A stretch of DNA of 64,000 nucleotides from Brachyspira hampsonii (GCF_001746205.1 NZ_MDCO01000009.1:124001-188000), one strand, 5' to 3'. Shown: positions 8,903-18,405, numbered from the stretch's first letter. Notes: generated by a model from the letters alone, not told the origin. Numbers and translations: made by a program.

Positions 8903-10423
8903 TCAATAGGATAATGTATATATTAATTTTATTCTTCCGCTCGCTTCAGCACCATTATTCTCACCAATACCCGTATCTTCTATTACAGCATAAAAAACTT
9001 TAGTTTCACCTTTTTTCAAAGTAAACCCTTGAGTATATTCTACAATTTTTGTATTATTTGCTCCGGTTATATCCTTAAAAATAAAAGCATCTTGAGTACT
9101 ATCATAAGTAAAATTAATACTTGGAGAATCATAATCTATTAAGATAGCTTCAGTTCCAATAGATATACCTTTCTTATCATACATAGAAATTTTAGAATCT
9201 AAAGATATACTAATACTATTTTTATCTTTATCTTCGTACTGTATATCTAGAGTATAAATAGAAGAAAGAATGCTTTTAGTTTCTCCAATATTTACTTTTA
9301 ATAAAGAATCAAAAAATAAACTAGGCTTATCTTTTGAGACTATAGTATTTACAGTTTCTGTATCACTGATAATATTAGCTATTCTCATATCATAACTAAA
9401 ACCTGCATAATTTAAATATTCATCGCTTCCAATAGTTCTGTCATTAAAACTTTTAGCACTGATATTTTCTATTTCTAAATTCTGAACCTGCAAAGCTATT
9501 TTATTTTTCTCAATAACTTTTATAGGCATATAAGGAGATCGTCCGGGTGTTCCATAAGCAGCAATATTTCTTGATAAATCTATTTTACCGCCTTCCACAA
9601 TAGGAGCATAACTATTATCATTTGCTATAGCTGAAGTACACCAAGGATATATCTCTATAGTTCCGTCAGAATGAACTATTCCAACGGGATCATATTCATA
9701 AAAATAAGTAAATCCATCAACAGCAAATTTAACCTGACTATTTAAAGTAGAACTATCAGCACTAGCCTCCCACCCTAATTCAACAGCTCCCCATTCCATA
9801 GGAGCAGGTATTCCTACAATAGTTTTCCACCTCACAGGTATGGCAAAAGCAAATACTAACTTTGAATAACTGTCTATTGCTATTAAATAATTATCAGTAT
9901 CAAGTCCTGCACTTCCTGTAAATCTATAAAACCAAAATCTTTCTAATCTATCGCTTTTATTGTATGCACTTGAAGAACTAAATGTAGGATTCATATTCTT
10001 GTACATATAGTATTTTACTTTACTAACATTAAACCCTGCTGCTTTAGTATTAGTTCCGTTATAATAATATTCATTTCTCAAAGGATCATTTATCTTCCAA
10101 GTATCATCTTTTATAAGCATATATGTAGGCTCATTCTTTAATCCGAAAGAAGCAGCTATAACATAATCATTGTCAAGATCTAAAGTAAAGCCTCTATAGT
10201 TAGGAGTATTCCAAGGCTTTGATACAGCATCATAAACAAATGGATCCTCATCGGCACTTAAAATACTTTCTCCGCCAATATCAGGCTCTGCCGTATTGGT
10301 AGAAGCAGCATTATTTCTTGACATTTGCTGATAATAATATATAGGACTAAAATGGCTATTGCATGTATTAAATAATATTAAAATAAAAATAATTGATAAG
10401 ATAACAAATAAAGTCTTTTTCAT
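8903..10423 (-). CDS. lipoprotein of unknown function
   Basis: 506 residues. The N-terminal hydrophobic stretch ends in FNTC (Cys21), a plausible though not ideal lipobox. The mature protein is rich in Ser, Thr, Tyr and Asp with a beta-strand look throughout, for example the repeated pattern 'D-x-D-N-D-Y-V-I-A-A-S-F-G' near residue 85 and 'D-T-D-N-Y-L-I-A-I-D-S-Y-S-K' near 175. It may be a beta-propeller or beta-sandwich surface protein. No catalytic motif is recognisable. It is monocistronic on the minus strand, between radC and the feoB terminator. Confidence 0.6.
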   Translation of the reverse strand: MKKTLFVILSIIFILILFNTCNSHFSPIYYYQQMSRNNAASTNTAEPDIGGESILSADEDPFVYDAVSKPWNTPNYRGFTLDLDNDYVIAASFGLKNEPTYMLIKDDTWKINDPLRNEYYYNGTNTKAAGFNVSKVKYYMYKNMNPTFSSSSAYNKSDRLERFWFYRFTGSAGLDTDNYLIAIDSYSKLVFAFAIPVRWKTIVGIPAPMEWGAVELGWEASADSSTLNSQVKFAVDGFTYFYEYDPVGIVHSDGTIEIYPWCTSAIANDNSYAPIVEGGKIDLSRNIAAYGTPGRSPYMPIKVIEKNKIALQVQNLEIENISAKSFNDRTIGSDEYLNYAGFSYDMRIANIISDTETVNTIVSKDKPSLFFDSLLKVNIGETKSILSSIYTLDIQYEDKDKNSISISLDSKISMYDKKGISIGTEAILIDYDSPSINFTYDSTQDAFIFKDITGANNTKIVEYTQGFTLKKGETKVFYAVIEDTGIGENNGAEASGRIKLIYTLSY

Positions 10424-10529
10424 AAATAAATCTCATAAATAATTTTTTCTTATTAATAATTATACTAGTAAAATAAATTAAGTAAACAATATTTTTATTG
10501 ATTATTCTACTATTATTATTATTTAACAT

Positions 10530-10571
10530 AAAAAAACGTCCAAGACCTTGATTAAACAAAGTCTTGGACTA
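10530..10571 (-). terminator. feoB terminator
   Basis: Perfect 9-bp stem GTCCAAGAC (10538-10546) with GTCTTGGAC (10561-10569); read on the minus strand it is followed by a run of T residues, just past the feoB stop codon. Confidence 0.85.
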
Positions 10572-10604
10572 AACACTATATTAAAAAACTATCTTATTAT
10601 CAAA

Positions 10605-13094
10605 CTATATAATACCAGCTATTCTTCCTGCAATCTGATAGAAAGCAAAGCTCACTATCCAAGCAACAGACAAAGTGTAAATTACTAAGAAAGGAATCCA
10701 TTTATTACCAATCTCTGCCCCTATAACTCCAATTGCAGCAAAACAAGGGAAATAAAGAAGTACAAAAAGAAGTAATGTATATGCCACTACAGGATTAAAT
10801 ACAGGGTCATTCTGTAATGATTCTGTAAGTACAGCCTCATCTCCGTCCTCTATAGATTTTATCTGTGCTATAGTAGAAACTAATACCTCTTTGGCAGCAC
10901 CGCCTGCAACAAGTCCGATACCTATTCTCCAATCGAAACCTAAAGGCTTTAATACAGGTTCTATAAATGTACCTATTTTGCCGGCATAACTATTTCTTAA
11001 ACCTTCTGAAGCAACTAATCTGTTATATTCAAGAGCAACAACTTCTTCATCACTAGCATCTAATCCCTGACTTACCGCCAATTCTCTAGCATTATTCATA
11101 AGTCTTGTATTATCTTCATCTGTAGGAGTGTACTGAGGGAATGTCATTAAAGCCCATATTATAACAGAAGCAGCAAATACATAAGTACCAGCTTTTTTAA
11201 TATACATCCAGCCTCTGTCAAACATATGTCTTAATACAGCCTTAGCTCTTGGTATTCTATATGGAGGAAGTTCCATTACGAAAGGAGTTTCCTCTCCTTT
11301 GAAAAATGCTTTTCTAAATATGAATGCCATTATAAAAGCCATCAATACGCCAATCATGTATATACTAAACATCACAGAAGCAGCCATTTTAGGAGCAAAG
11401 AAAGCACCAATAAATAATATATAAACAGGAAGTCTTGCACCGCAGCTCATAAATGTAGTAATTAATATGGTTACTACCCTATCTTTTTTACTTCTTAATG
11501 TTCTAGCCGCCATAACTGCGGGAATTGTACATCCGAAACCTAAAAATAGGGGTATAAATGACTGACCATGCAAACCTAATTTATGCATTATTTTATCCAT
11601 TAGGAAAGCTGCCCTAGCCATATAACCGCAGTCCTCTAAGAATGAAATCCCTGTGAATAATATCAATACTAATGGAAGGAAAGATAATACCGCACCTACT
11701 CCGCCTATAATACCATCAACAACAACAGATTGTATTAAACTGCCTTCAGGAAGCAAACTGCCTACAAAACCAGATAATGCCCCTATTCCAGCCTCAAGCC
11801 AGCCTTGAGGATAAGCTCCTACCGTAAATGTTACTTTAAATATCAGCCATAATACAACTAAGAATATTGGAAGTCCAAGCCATTTATTTAAAAATATTAC
11901 ATCGGCAGCCTCTGTAAAATTGAATGCCTGTATATTATCCTTATGAACCGCCTCCTGCAAAGCTCCTCTTATATATGAATATCTCTTATCAGCCATTATA
12001 GAATCTGTTTTGGCATTCATAGAAGTTTCTAATTTAATTATTTCCTTATTTAAAACTTCTATTACTTCGCCGCCGTTATTGCATTCTCTTCTTATAGAAT
12101 GAATAGCTCTTTCATCTTTTTCTAAAGTTTTAATCGCAAGCCATCTCTTATGAATCTCGCTTATATCACCATGCATAGTATCTACAATATTTTTAATAGA
12201 GTTTTCTACTTCTTCCCCATATCTTATAGCAGAGTCTCTATGCAGCTTATTTCCAGAAGTATGCATCTCCTCTATTTTCTCTAATATTCTAACAACGCTT
12301 TCATATTTATTTCCATGAACTTTCATCACAGGAAATTTGAAAAGCTCACTCAAATTCTTTTCATCTATCTGAATACCATTTTTTTCAGCATGCTCATACA
12401 TATTGAGAACGCATACTATAGGAATACCTAACTCTACAAGCTGCAATGTAAGATAAAGATTCCTTTCTAAATTTGTAGAATCTATAACATTTATTATGAA
12501 ATCAGGTTTTTCATTAAGAAGCACATCACAGGCAACTACCTCATCTTGAGAATAAGCACTTAAACTATAAACACCCGGTAAATCAATTAAATCATAAGTA
12601 TAGCCATTATAAAGCATATTAGCCTGTCTTTTTTCTACCGTTACCCCAGGATAATTTGCAACTTTATAATTAGCACCGGTTAAAGCATTAAATATAGTTG
12701 TTTTTCCGGAATTTGGGTTTCCGGCTAAAGCTATTTTAAATTTAGTATTATTAGAAGGAACTTTTATTTTCTTCTCTATATCACTTTTACTTTCTATTAA
12801 AGCATCATACCCGTCTTTAACTTCTTTATGTTCTATAGGCTTTAATACTCTTTCTTTTTTTATCTCAACATTTGATTTAGCAACTTCTATCCCATTAGCT
12901 TCAGATTTTCTAAGAGAAATTTCATAGTCCATAATATGAACCTGTATAGGATCTCCTAAAGGTGCTTTTCTAACAACCCAGCCCTTTGCTCCAGGAGTAA
13001 ATCCCATTTCTATAATTCTTTGTCTAATCTCACCGTCAGTGGCTACTTTATCAACAACAAAACCTTCTTCAATATCTAATTCTGTTAATTTCAT
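10605..13094 (-). CDS. feoB: ferrous iron transport protein, FeoA-FeoB fusion
   Basis: 829 residues. Residues 1-75 are a FeoA-type SH3-like domain (MGFTPGAKG motif), so FeoA is fused to FeoB rather than being a separate gene. The cytoplasmic G domain follows: G1 GNPNSGKT (125-132), G3 DLPG (171-174), and G4 at 231-234 reading NMYE where most FeoB proteins have an Asp. Then come a helical spacer and the membrane transport part, with the two Gate motifs around GCTIPAVMAAR and CGARLPVY and several hydrophobic helices. It imports Fe(II) through the inner membrane. It is monocistronic with a promoter, a palindromic candidate operator and a terminator. Confidence 0.95.
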   Translation of the reverse strand: MKLTELDIEEGFVVDKVATDGEIRQRIIEMGFTPGAKGWVVRKAPLGDPIQVHIMDYEISLRKSEANGIEVAKSNVEIKKERVLKPIEHKEVKDGYDALIESKSDIEKKIKVPSNNTKFKIALAGNPNSGKTTIFNALTGANYKVANYPGVTVEKRQANMLYNGYTYDLIDLPGVYSLSAYSQDEVVACDVLLNEKPDFIINVIDSTNLERNLYLTLQLVELGIPIVCVLNMYEHAEKNGIQIDEKNLSELFKFPVMKVHGNKYESVVRILEKIEEMHTSGNKLHRDSAIRYGEEVENSIKNIVDTMHGDISEIHKRWLAIKTLEKDERAIHSIRRECNNGGEVIEVLNKEIIKLETSMNAKTDSIMADKRYSYIRGALQEAVHKDNIQAFNFTEAADVIFLNKWLGLPIFLVVLWLIFKVTFTVGAYPQGWLEAGIGALSGFVGSLLPEGSLIQSVVVDGIIGGVGAVLSFLPLVLILFTGISFLEDCGYMARAAFLMDKIMHKLGLHGQSFIPLFLGFGCTIPAVMAARTLRSKKDRVVTILITTFMSCGARLPVYILFIGAFFAPKMAASVMFSIYMIGVLMAFIMAFIFRKAFFKGEETPFVMELPPYRIPRAKAVLRHMFDRGWMYIKKAGTYVFAASVIIWALMTFPQYTPTDEDNTRLMNNARELAVSQGLDASDEEVVALEYNRLVASEGLRNSYAGKIGTFIEPVLKPLGFDWRIGIGLVAGGAAKEVLVSTIAQIKSIEDGDEAVLTESLQNDPVFNPVVAYTLLLFVLLYFPCFAAIGVIGAEIGNKWIPFLVIYTLSVAWIVSFAFYQIAGRIAGII

Positions 13095-13133
13095 ATTTTC
13101 TCCTTTTTCAAAAATAGAAAATTAATATACGCT

Positions 13134-13148
13134 TACAAATTGTTTGTA
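13134..13148. promoter_or_regulatory. candidate iron-responsive operator at feoB
   Basis: Perfect palindrome TACAAA-TTG-TTTGTA lying just downstream of the feoB -10 box, where the transcription start is expected. The position suits repression by a metal-dependent regulator. The regulator itself is not in this window, so the iron link is inferred from the gene it controls. Confidence 0.5.
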
Positions 13149-13149
13149 T

Positions 13150-13177
13150 ATTCTAACATTTAAAATAAAATTGTCAA
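13150..13177 (-). promoter_or_regulatory. feoB promoter
   Basis: On the minus strand, TTGACA (13177-13172), a 16-bp spacer and TAGAAT (13155-13150). The start codon is at 13094, preceded by AAAGGAG. Confidence 0.75.
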
Positions 13178-13231
13178 TAGAGAAAATATATTTTTGTTAT
13201 TTTATTACACAAAAAAATAGAAAATTATTAA

Positions 13232-14089
13232 TTATTTTTTACTTCCTATCACCATACTTATAGTAGAAAGTATTATTAAAACAGATCCTATGATAATATT
13301 AACTGTAAGTTCTTCTTTATATATAAAAATAGAGGCAATAACAGTAGTAGTCGGTTCAAACATATTAAGTATCGATGCAAGAGAAGAGCCTAATTTTTTA
13401 ACCCCATAAAGTAAAAGACCAAGAGAAAATATTGTACATACTAAAGATATTACAGCAAAATTTACAAAGACATATAAATTATTGAGTACATGCAAAGAAC
13501 CTGTAATCATTCCGGCTATAAAAAAAGATACAGACACAAATAATGACATATAAAAAAGCGAAACTATAGTATCAACTTCAGAAAAACCGCATCTCTTATT
13601 AGCTACTATGTAAGACCCATAAGTTACAGTAGTTATTAATGCATATATTACTCCCAAAAATGATTCCACTTCTACAACCTGAGTAAGCATTACTATTCCT
13701 ACAACGGCAAATACTATAGAAAGAATCTTTAATATGTTAGCATTTTCTTTAAACATAAATATCATTACAAGCAAAACTATAACAGGATATCCGAAATGTA
13801 TCATATTACTTAAACCTGCAGATATATATAATAATGATTTGGATAAAAAGAAAAATGTAAGTCCAAGACCTGTAATGCTAAATATTAATAATTCTATAAA
13901 CTGTCTTTTTGTTATTTTAAAACTCTTCTTTGAAACTACAATAATTATAAATAAAAAAATTGCTGTAAGAAAATATCTATAAAAAACTATTGAAAGTGAA
14001 GAATAATTATACGCTATAATATTTTTTACAAAAATTGGCAAAAATCCATAAGCAATAGAACCTATTATAACTAGTAAAACATTTAACAT
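13232..14089 (-). CDS. EamA/DMT-family membrane transporter
   Basis: 285 residues with about ten hydrophobic helices, arranged as two EamA repeats of five helices each. The second repeat begins near residue 145 with a 'GVIYALITTVTYGSYIV' helix, and the closing half carries the family's MFEPTTTVIASIFI signature. It is an inner-membrane drug/metabolite exporter-type carrier whose substrate cannot be read from sequence. It appears to be transcribed alone on the minus strand, upstream of feoB by about 140 bp. Fully intact. Confidence 0.85.
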   Translation of the reverse strand: MLNVLLVIIGSIAYGFLPIFVKNIIAYNYSSLSIVFYRYFLTAIFLFIIIVVSKKSFKITKRQFIELLIFSITGLGLTFFFLSKSLLYISAGLSNMIHFGYPVIVLLVMIFMFKENANILKILSIVFAVVGIVMLTQVVEVESFLGVIYALITTVTYGSYIVANKRCGFSEVDTIVSLFYMSLFVSVSFFIAGMITGSLHVLNNLYVFVNFAVISLVCTIFSLGLLLYGVKKLGSSLASILNMFEPTTTVIASIFIYKEELTVNIIIGSVLIILSTISMVIGSKK

Positions 14090-14247
14090 TGAAATCCTCT
14101 GTAATTAAAAAATTTAGAATAAAATATTTGAATATAGTTTAAAATTTATGAAATAAAAGAAATTATTAATGCATATATTAACCCTAAAACTAATTATGAT
14201 TAGTAATCATATATAATATTTTTAATAAATCAATATAAATAACTGCA

Positions 14248-14508
14248 TTATTTTTTATAATTTTTCTTTAACTGAATACATACTTGATAATTTAATTTAT
14301 AGAATTCATCTTTGGAATAAATATTAGAATATTTTCTTTGATACATAATATCTACATTACAAATTTCTGGTCTGCTTTCATATATAGAACATTTATTATC
14401 ATCTGTTAAATATATACATTGACCATTGCCATTATCATATTTTTGAAGCTGCGGTACATGTTTAATATTTTTACAGCATATACCGCAGCAATCGCAATCA
14501 AATTTCAT
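14248..14508 (-). CDS. YkgJ-type cysteine-cluster protein
   Basis: 86 residues with the YkgJ/UPF0153 pattern: an N-terminal CDCCGICC cluster (5-12), then a C in GQCIYL, a C in NKCSIY and the RPEIC signature. Family members probably bind a metal or Fe-S cluster; the function is unknown. Its ATG overlaps the stop of the upstream 328-residue gene by one base (TAATG), so it is translationally coupled and is the last gene of the 14.2-18.1 kb operon. Confidence 0.8.
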   Translation of the reverse strand: MKFDCDCCGICCKNIKHVPQLQKYDNGNGQCIYLTDDNKCSIYESRPEICNVDIMYQRKYSNIYSKDEFYKLNYQVCIQLKKNYKK

Positions 14509-15494
14509 TATAATTTACAATTTTCTAATAATTTTGTAGACTCTTCACTAATAGAACCATCATCTGTCAATATAGGAGTATCCAAAATAGCTTTAATAGT
14601 TTGAGTTAATTTTATATTGCTTGCCACAACTTTTTTAGCTTCTTCAGTATAAGAACTATAGTCAATACCCTGTTGATTAATAACTTCTTCTAAATTATCA
14701 ATAGCTTCACTGTATAATGAATCCACCCTTATAAGAAGTCTTTCAAACATTTGAGATCTTCTTCTTATAAAATTAGTTGATACTCTTAATGTTTCAAGTT
14801 CTTCTGATATTTTATTTGCTTCGGCCAAATTAGAATATGCATCATCAAGTTTTTTAGAAGAAGCACCTAAAGCAACAAATCCCATAACAGCAAGAGCAGG
14901 TCCAGCTACAAGTCCTCCTAAAACAGCCATACCTCCAGCCATACCAAAACCTCCTGCAGCCAAAGATCCTCCGCCTAAAAATGCCAAAGTAGCATTAGTA
15001 GCTGCAACTCCAGATAAACTAGCAATAGCTGTGCCTGTAGATGCAGCAGCAAAAGTCATAGTAGCACTATAAGCTCCAAAAGCAGCCAAAGCACCAGCTC
15101 CAACTCCTCCTATTCCTCCAGCAAGCATAGATGTTACCTGTAAAGAGCATTCTTTTAATTCTTCAAAATATGCTTTATCAAATTTCAATTTATTTATCTC
15201 ATTAATACCCACAGAATCTGATATTTCTACATTCTTTAATTTTTCAAAAGATTCAATAAATCTTTTTATAGATACATCAAATACATATATTTTTTCTCTT
15301 CCTAAAGCCTCTAATGAATAATATGTAGCTTGTCTTGCTTTATCCAAATTATCCTTTGCTGTATCTATAGTTGAATTAGCCAAAGAATTAATGTCATTGG
15401 CTTCACTATTATTCATCAATCCTTTTACACCTGCTCCAACGCCTGCAGCAGCACTGCCTATTGCTATAGCTCCTAAAATAAATGGTATCGGCAT
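14508..15494 (-). CDS. unnamed membrane-associated protein with glycine/alanine-rich core
   Basis: 328 residues. The first 30 residues are hydrophobic (PIPFILGAIAIGSAAAG). They are followed by a helical segment (30-110) and then a long Gly/Ala-rich hydrophobic core (about 122-210), with signatures such as GTAIASLSGVAATNATLAFL and GGGSLAAGGFGMAGG that look like glycine-zipper helices able to pack in a membrane. The rest (210-328) is a charged coiled-coil-like helix bundle. I believe this core occurs in many bacteria as a hypothetical protein, but I cannot name a function. Pore formation or membrane binding is possible. It sits 21 bp after the 177-residue gene in an operon. Confidence 0.7.
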   Translation of the reverse strand: MPIPFILGAIAIGSAAAGVGAGVKGLMNNSEANDINSLANSTIDTAKDNLDKARQATYYSLEALGREKIYVFDVSIKRFIESFEKLKNVEISDSVGINEINKLKFDKAYFEELKECSLQVTSMLAGGIGGVGAGALAAFGAYSATMTFAAASTGTAIASLSGVAATNATLAFLGGGSLAAGGFGMAGGMAVLGGLVAGPALAVMGFVALGASSKKLDDAYSNLAEANKISEELETLRVSTNFIRRRSQMFERLLIRVDSLYSEAIDNLEEVINQQGIDYSSYTEEAKKVVASNIKLTQTIKAILDTPILTDDGSISEESTKLLENCKL

Positions 15495-15515
15495 ATTATA
15501 ACTCCTTTTTTTAAA

Positions 15516-16049
15516 TTAACCTATTTCTACTAAATCTCTTATACTTTTATACACACTTGCATTAGCATATACAAGATTATCAATTTCTTTTGAAATCATA
15601 TCGCTAATCCCAAGTTTGTTTCTTAAATATTTAAAATAAGAATTAAATTTCTTATCAGTAGATGTTGTAATAGTTAATAGTTCAAAATATATAATTTTTT
15701 TTACTATATTATCATCTATATCTTCTAAATATCTCGAATATCTTTTCCAAACTTTTTTTACAACAATTTTCTCTTTAAAATCATAATCATTATCTCTTAC
15801 TATCTCAGATATATATTCTTCCAATTCACTAATAAAAGACAATAATTCAGATATGGCATATTCATTCAAATTTGATATTTCTGCTATAGATTTTTTAATA
15901 TTAAAGGATAATACAGAATCTATATCATCTCTATTAAAATAATCATAATCTTGCAAAGTAAAATAATTATTGTATATTTTTGAAATAACATACAACTGTG
16001 CTATGAATGATTTTTTTATTTCAGCATCTTCAATATAATTTAAGTACAT
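15516..16049 (-). CDS. small helical protein, operon partner of the TerB-like protein
   Basis: 177 residues, acidic and all-helical in appearance. There is no recognisable catalytic motif. The segment at about 115-165 (KKIIYFELLTITTSTDKKF, then KYLRNKLGISDMI) resembles in spacing a weak TerB-like helix repeat, so it may be a distant relative of the gene before it. It starts two bases after that gene's stop, so the two are tightly coupled. Cytoplasmic location is assumed from the lack of hydrophobic helices. Confidence 0.65.
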   Translation of the reverse strand: MYLNYIEDAEIKKSFIAQLYVISKIYNNYFTLQDYDYFNRDDIDSVLSFNIKKSIAEISNLNEYAISELLSFISELEEYISEIVRDNDYDFKEKIVVKKVWKRYSRYLEDIDDNIVKKIIYFELLTITTSTDKKFNSYFKYLRNKLGISDMISKEIDNLVYANASVYKSIRDLVEIG

Positions 16050-16051
16050 GA

Positions 16052-16519
16052 TTATATCCTTTCATTAAAAATAAATTCATTTGTTCTTTCATTCAAAACT
16101 AATACAGTATTAATCATATCTTTCATCTCTTCTACGATAGAATTATCCACTTTACATTTTTTAGCTACTGCATTAACAACTTCTCTTTCATAATCATCAT
16201 ATTGTTTATTACATAAAGCACATGATATTATTTCAAAAAGAAATTTTTTAGCTTCTTCTTGTTTATAACCAGGATCAAAATTATTATCAATAATTTTTTT
16301 AAAACGGACTATTACTTTTTCTTTTTCAACTCCAAGTATTTTATTTAGAGTTGATTCAGGACAAGTCTTTCCAAGCATCTCCAAATATATTAAGTCTATT
16401 TGTCTTCTCTCATCTTCATCTATCTCACCATCTATAGCCATAAAAGCAGCTAAACTTCTTGCCAATTTCTTCTTTTCATCTTCATCATATATACTTTCGC
16501 ATAATTCAGATAGAAACAT
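16052..16519 (-). CDS. TerB-like domain protein
   Basis: 155 residues. The first 60 residues match the tellurite-resistance TerB fold pattern: a helix with LARSLAAFMAIDGEIDEDE (19-37), in which the acidic DGEIDEDE turn is the family's metal-binding-like loop, followed by a second and third helix. A second, weaker acid turn appears near residue 105. TerB-like modules are often found in envelope-stress and phage-defence gene sets, where they sit near membranes. It is the second gene of the operon, 29 bp after the 522-residue-frame gene and 2 bp before the next one. Classical terC/terD genes are absent. Confidence 0.7.
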   Translation of the reverse strand: MFLSELCESIYDEDEKKKLARSLAAFMAIDGEIDEDERRQIDLIYLEMLGKTCPESTLNKILGVEKEKVIVRFKKIIDNNFDPGYKQEEAKKFLFEIISCALCNKQYDDYEREVVNAVAKKCKVDNSIVEEMKDMINTVLVLNERTNEFIFNERI

Positions 16520-16548
16520 ATAATCTCCTTATAATTAATTTTTATTAA

Positions 16549-18090
16549 TTAAATTGTAAGTGTATCAATATCACTATTCATAAAGTCATCTATTTCTTTA
16601 AATGAATTGAATTGTGATTTTTTACCAAGTTTATTTATTATTTTATTGTTAGCATTTATAAATGAATCTATATCTCCTAGTTCTAAAGCTGTATTCATTT
16701 GATTGAAGGCATCATTAAAAACAGTAATATGCTCTATTAAATATTCAGATATAAGTTCTTCTAATCTTTCTCTATATTCTCTAATCATCTTTATGGCCTC
16801 AGCACATTCAGCTTCTATTCTTAATCTTCTCTCATGAGCAAGTTTTGCCTCTTTAAAAACATTTAAAACTTCTTTATAATAAGCACTGCTGAAAGCATAT
16901 CCAACCATACTTCCAATTAAAGCTCCTACAACAGGTATAGGAATTGCAACTTGAAATACACCGGCAAACATACTAGAAGATATCATTCCAACACCTTTTT
17001 CTCCAAGCTCTTCAAAGCACTGAACGCCATCTATTTCTCCGCTGAAATATCTTTTAAAAGTTTTTCCAACTTCCAAAGTTGTGGTAACTATCATAGCAGG
17101 CACAGCTGTTTTTGATACATTTTGAAGCATAGTATTTTTGGAATTCTGCATAGCTCCTTTTATAACAGAACCTGTAAAACCTGTAGCATAACTCACTGCT
17201 GCTGCTTTACCTGTATCAAGAGCAACATCTTTTATAGCCTCTTCTGGTTCTTTATCTCCATTAAAACATGCTACACAGTTTCTTATTATAGATATACCTC
17301 CTCCAATGGCAGCCCCCATTTTTGCCTGTTCTAACCCAGCTCTATGCCCTAATTTTACAACATCTTTTGCTGTGGAAACTTCGGGTTTTAATCTAGCCTC
17401 CATAGCTTCATCACTAGATAATTCACTTTTTCTAACATTTTTACTTATTTTTTCGTATTTTTTAGCCTCTTCAATCTTTTTTTCGGCTATGTCCAATTTT
17501 CCATCTTGTTTTAATCTTTCAGCCTGTTCATAACATGATTTGGCTTTTGCTTCTGCTTCTATTTTTATTCCTTCATATTGTTCTGAAGGTACATCTATAG
17601 GAACATCATTATCTAAATATTTTTGATAGTCTTTTGAAGCTAATTTTTGCAGAGCTTCGCTAGAATTCTTTCCCACAAATTTCATTTGGGATTGTTCTAT
17701 AATATTGCCATGCTCATCATAAGTAACATGATCATATAATTGATCATTAACTCTTCCTACATCGTCTGTTCTTACTACTCTCTCGCCATTTTTATTTATT
17801 ATATTTTCAGCATTTTTTCTTGCTGCATGTTTTACTTCCGCAGAAAAACCAGCCTGTTGTTTTAAATTAGAATATTTATTTTCAGGGTTCACTTTATATT
17901 GAGAAATTTCTTTTAATCCTTTGGTTAATTGTTTACCAGCTTCGTTATCAACACCGCTATAGGCAACAAAATGCTCTTTTACAGCAGAGCCATATCTATC
18001 AACTACTTCAGAAGCAACATTTCCTAAAACAATATTATCAAAAGACTTTTTTTCTTCTTTTTTATCTTCATCTTTTTTTATATATGACAT
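16549..18090 (-). CDS. large unnamed protein, first gene of the TerB-like operon
   Basis: 513 residues from the ATG at 18090 (AGAGGAG six to twelve bases upstream). An in-frame start at 18117 is excluded because it would lie upstream of the -10 box. The N-terminal 200 residues contain a conserved-looking stretch (AEVKHAARKNAENII, then VRTDDVGRVNDQLYDHV and QMKFVG) that might be an enzymatic or toxin-like domain; the assignment is uncertain. A charged coiled coil follows (about 180-245). Residues about 265-410 hold several Gly/Ala-rich hydrophobic segments (GAAIGGGISII, VVGALIGSMVGYAFSSA), and a helical tail ends the protein. It is probably membrane-associated. I recognise no named family. Confidence 0.65.
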   Translation of the reverse strand: MSYIKKDEDKKEEKKSFDNIVLGNVASEVVDRYGSAVKEHFVAYSGVDNEAGKQLTKGLKEISQYKVNPENKYSNLKQQAGFSAEVKHAARKNAENIINKNGERVVRTDDVGRVNDQLYDHVTYDEHGNIIEQSQMKFVGKNSSEALQKLASKDYQKYLDNDVPIDVPSEQYEGIKIEAEAKAKSCYEQAERLKQDGKLDIAEKKIEEAKKYEKISKNVRKSELSSDEAMEARLKPEVSTAKDVVKLGHRAGLEQAKMGAAIGGGISIIRNCVACFNGDKEPEEAIKDVALDTGKAAAVSYATGFTGSVIKGAMQNSKNTMLQNVSKTAVPAMIVTTTLEVGKTFKRYFSGEIDGVQCFEELGEKGVGMISSSMFAGVFQVAIPIPVVGALIGSMVGYAFSSAYYKEVLNVFKEAKLAHERRLRIEAECAEAIKMIREYRERLEELISEYLIEHITVFNDAFNQMNTALELGDIDSFINANNKIINKLGKKSQFNSFKEIDDFMNSDIDTLTI

Positions 18091-18108
18091 ATATACTCCT
18101 CTAATTAT

Positions 18109-18136
18109 AGTATACACAATATTAGTATAAAGTCAA
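18109..18136 (-). promoter_or_regulatory. promoter of the five-gene TerB-like operon
   Basis: On the minus strand, TTGACT (18136-18131), a 16-bp spacer and TATACT (18114-18109). The ribosome binding site begins only seven bases after the -10 box, so the leader is about a dozen bases long. Confidence 0.75.
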
Positions 18137-18405
18137 TAAAATAACATATAAAATATATAAAATAAAAATACAAAATTAAGTCATTTTAACATTAATTATA
18201 AAAATCAAATTAAAAAATTATCAAATGAATATTTATTTATACTTAATAAAAAAATAATATTTTTCCATATTTATAATTTCATATTAATGGTAATTTATTG
18301 AATATGCTTTATACTATAGATTAATATAACTAAAAAATATAATTCTCATTAGACTTTTAGTTAATTACATATTCTAGCTGTTAGATTATAAGAAAGGAGA
18401 TTATA

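Noticed and set aside
14248-18117. Reading the TerB-like operon as a tellurite-resistance locus
   Set aside because: terC, terD, terE and terZ-like genes are absent and the other four proteins do not belong to that system; the TerB-like fold alone is not enough.
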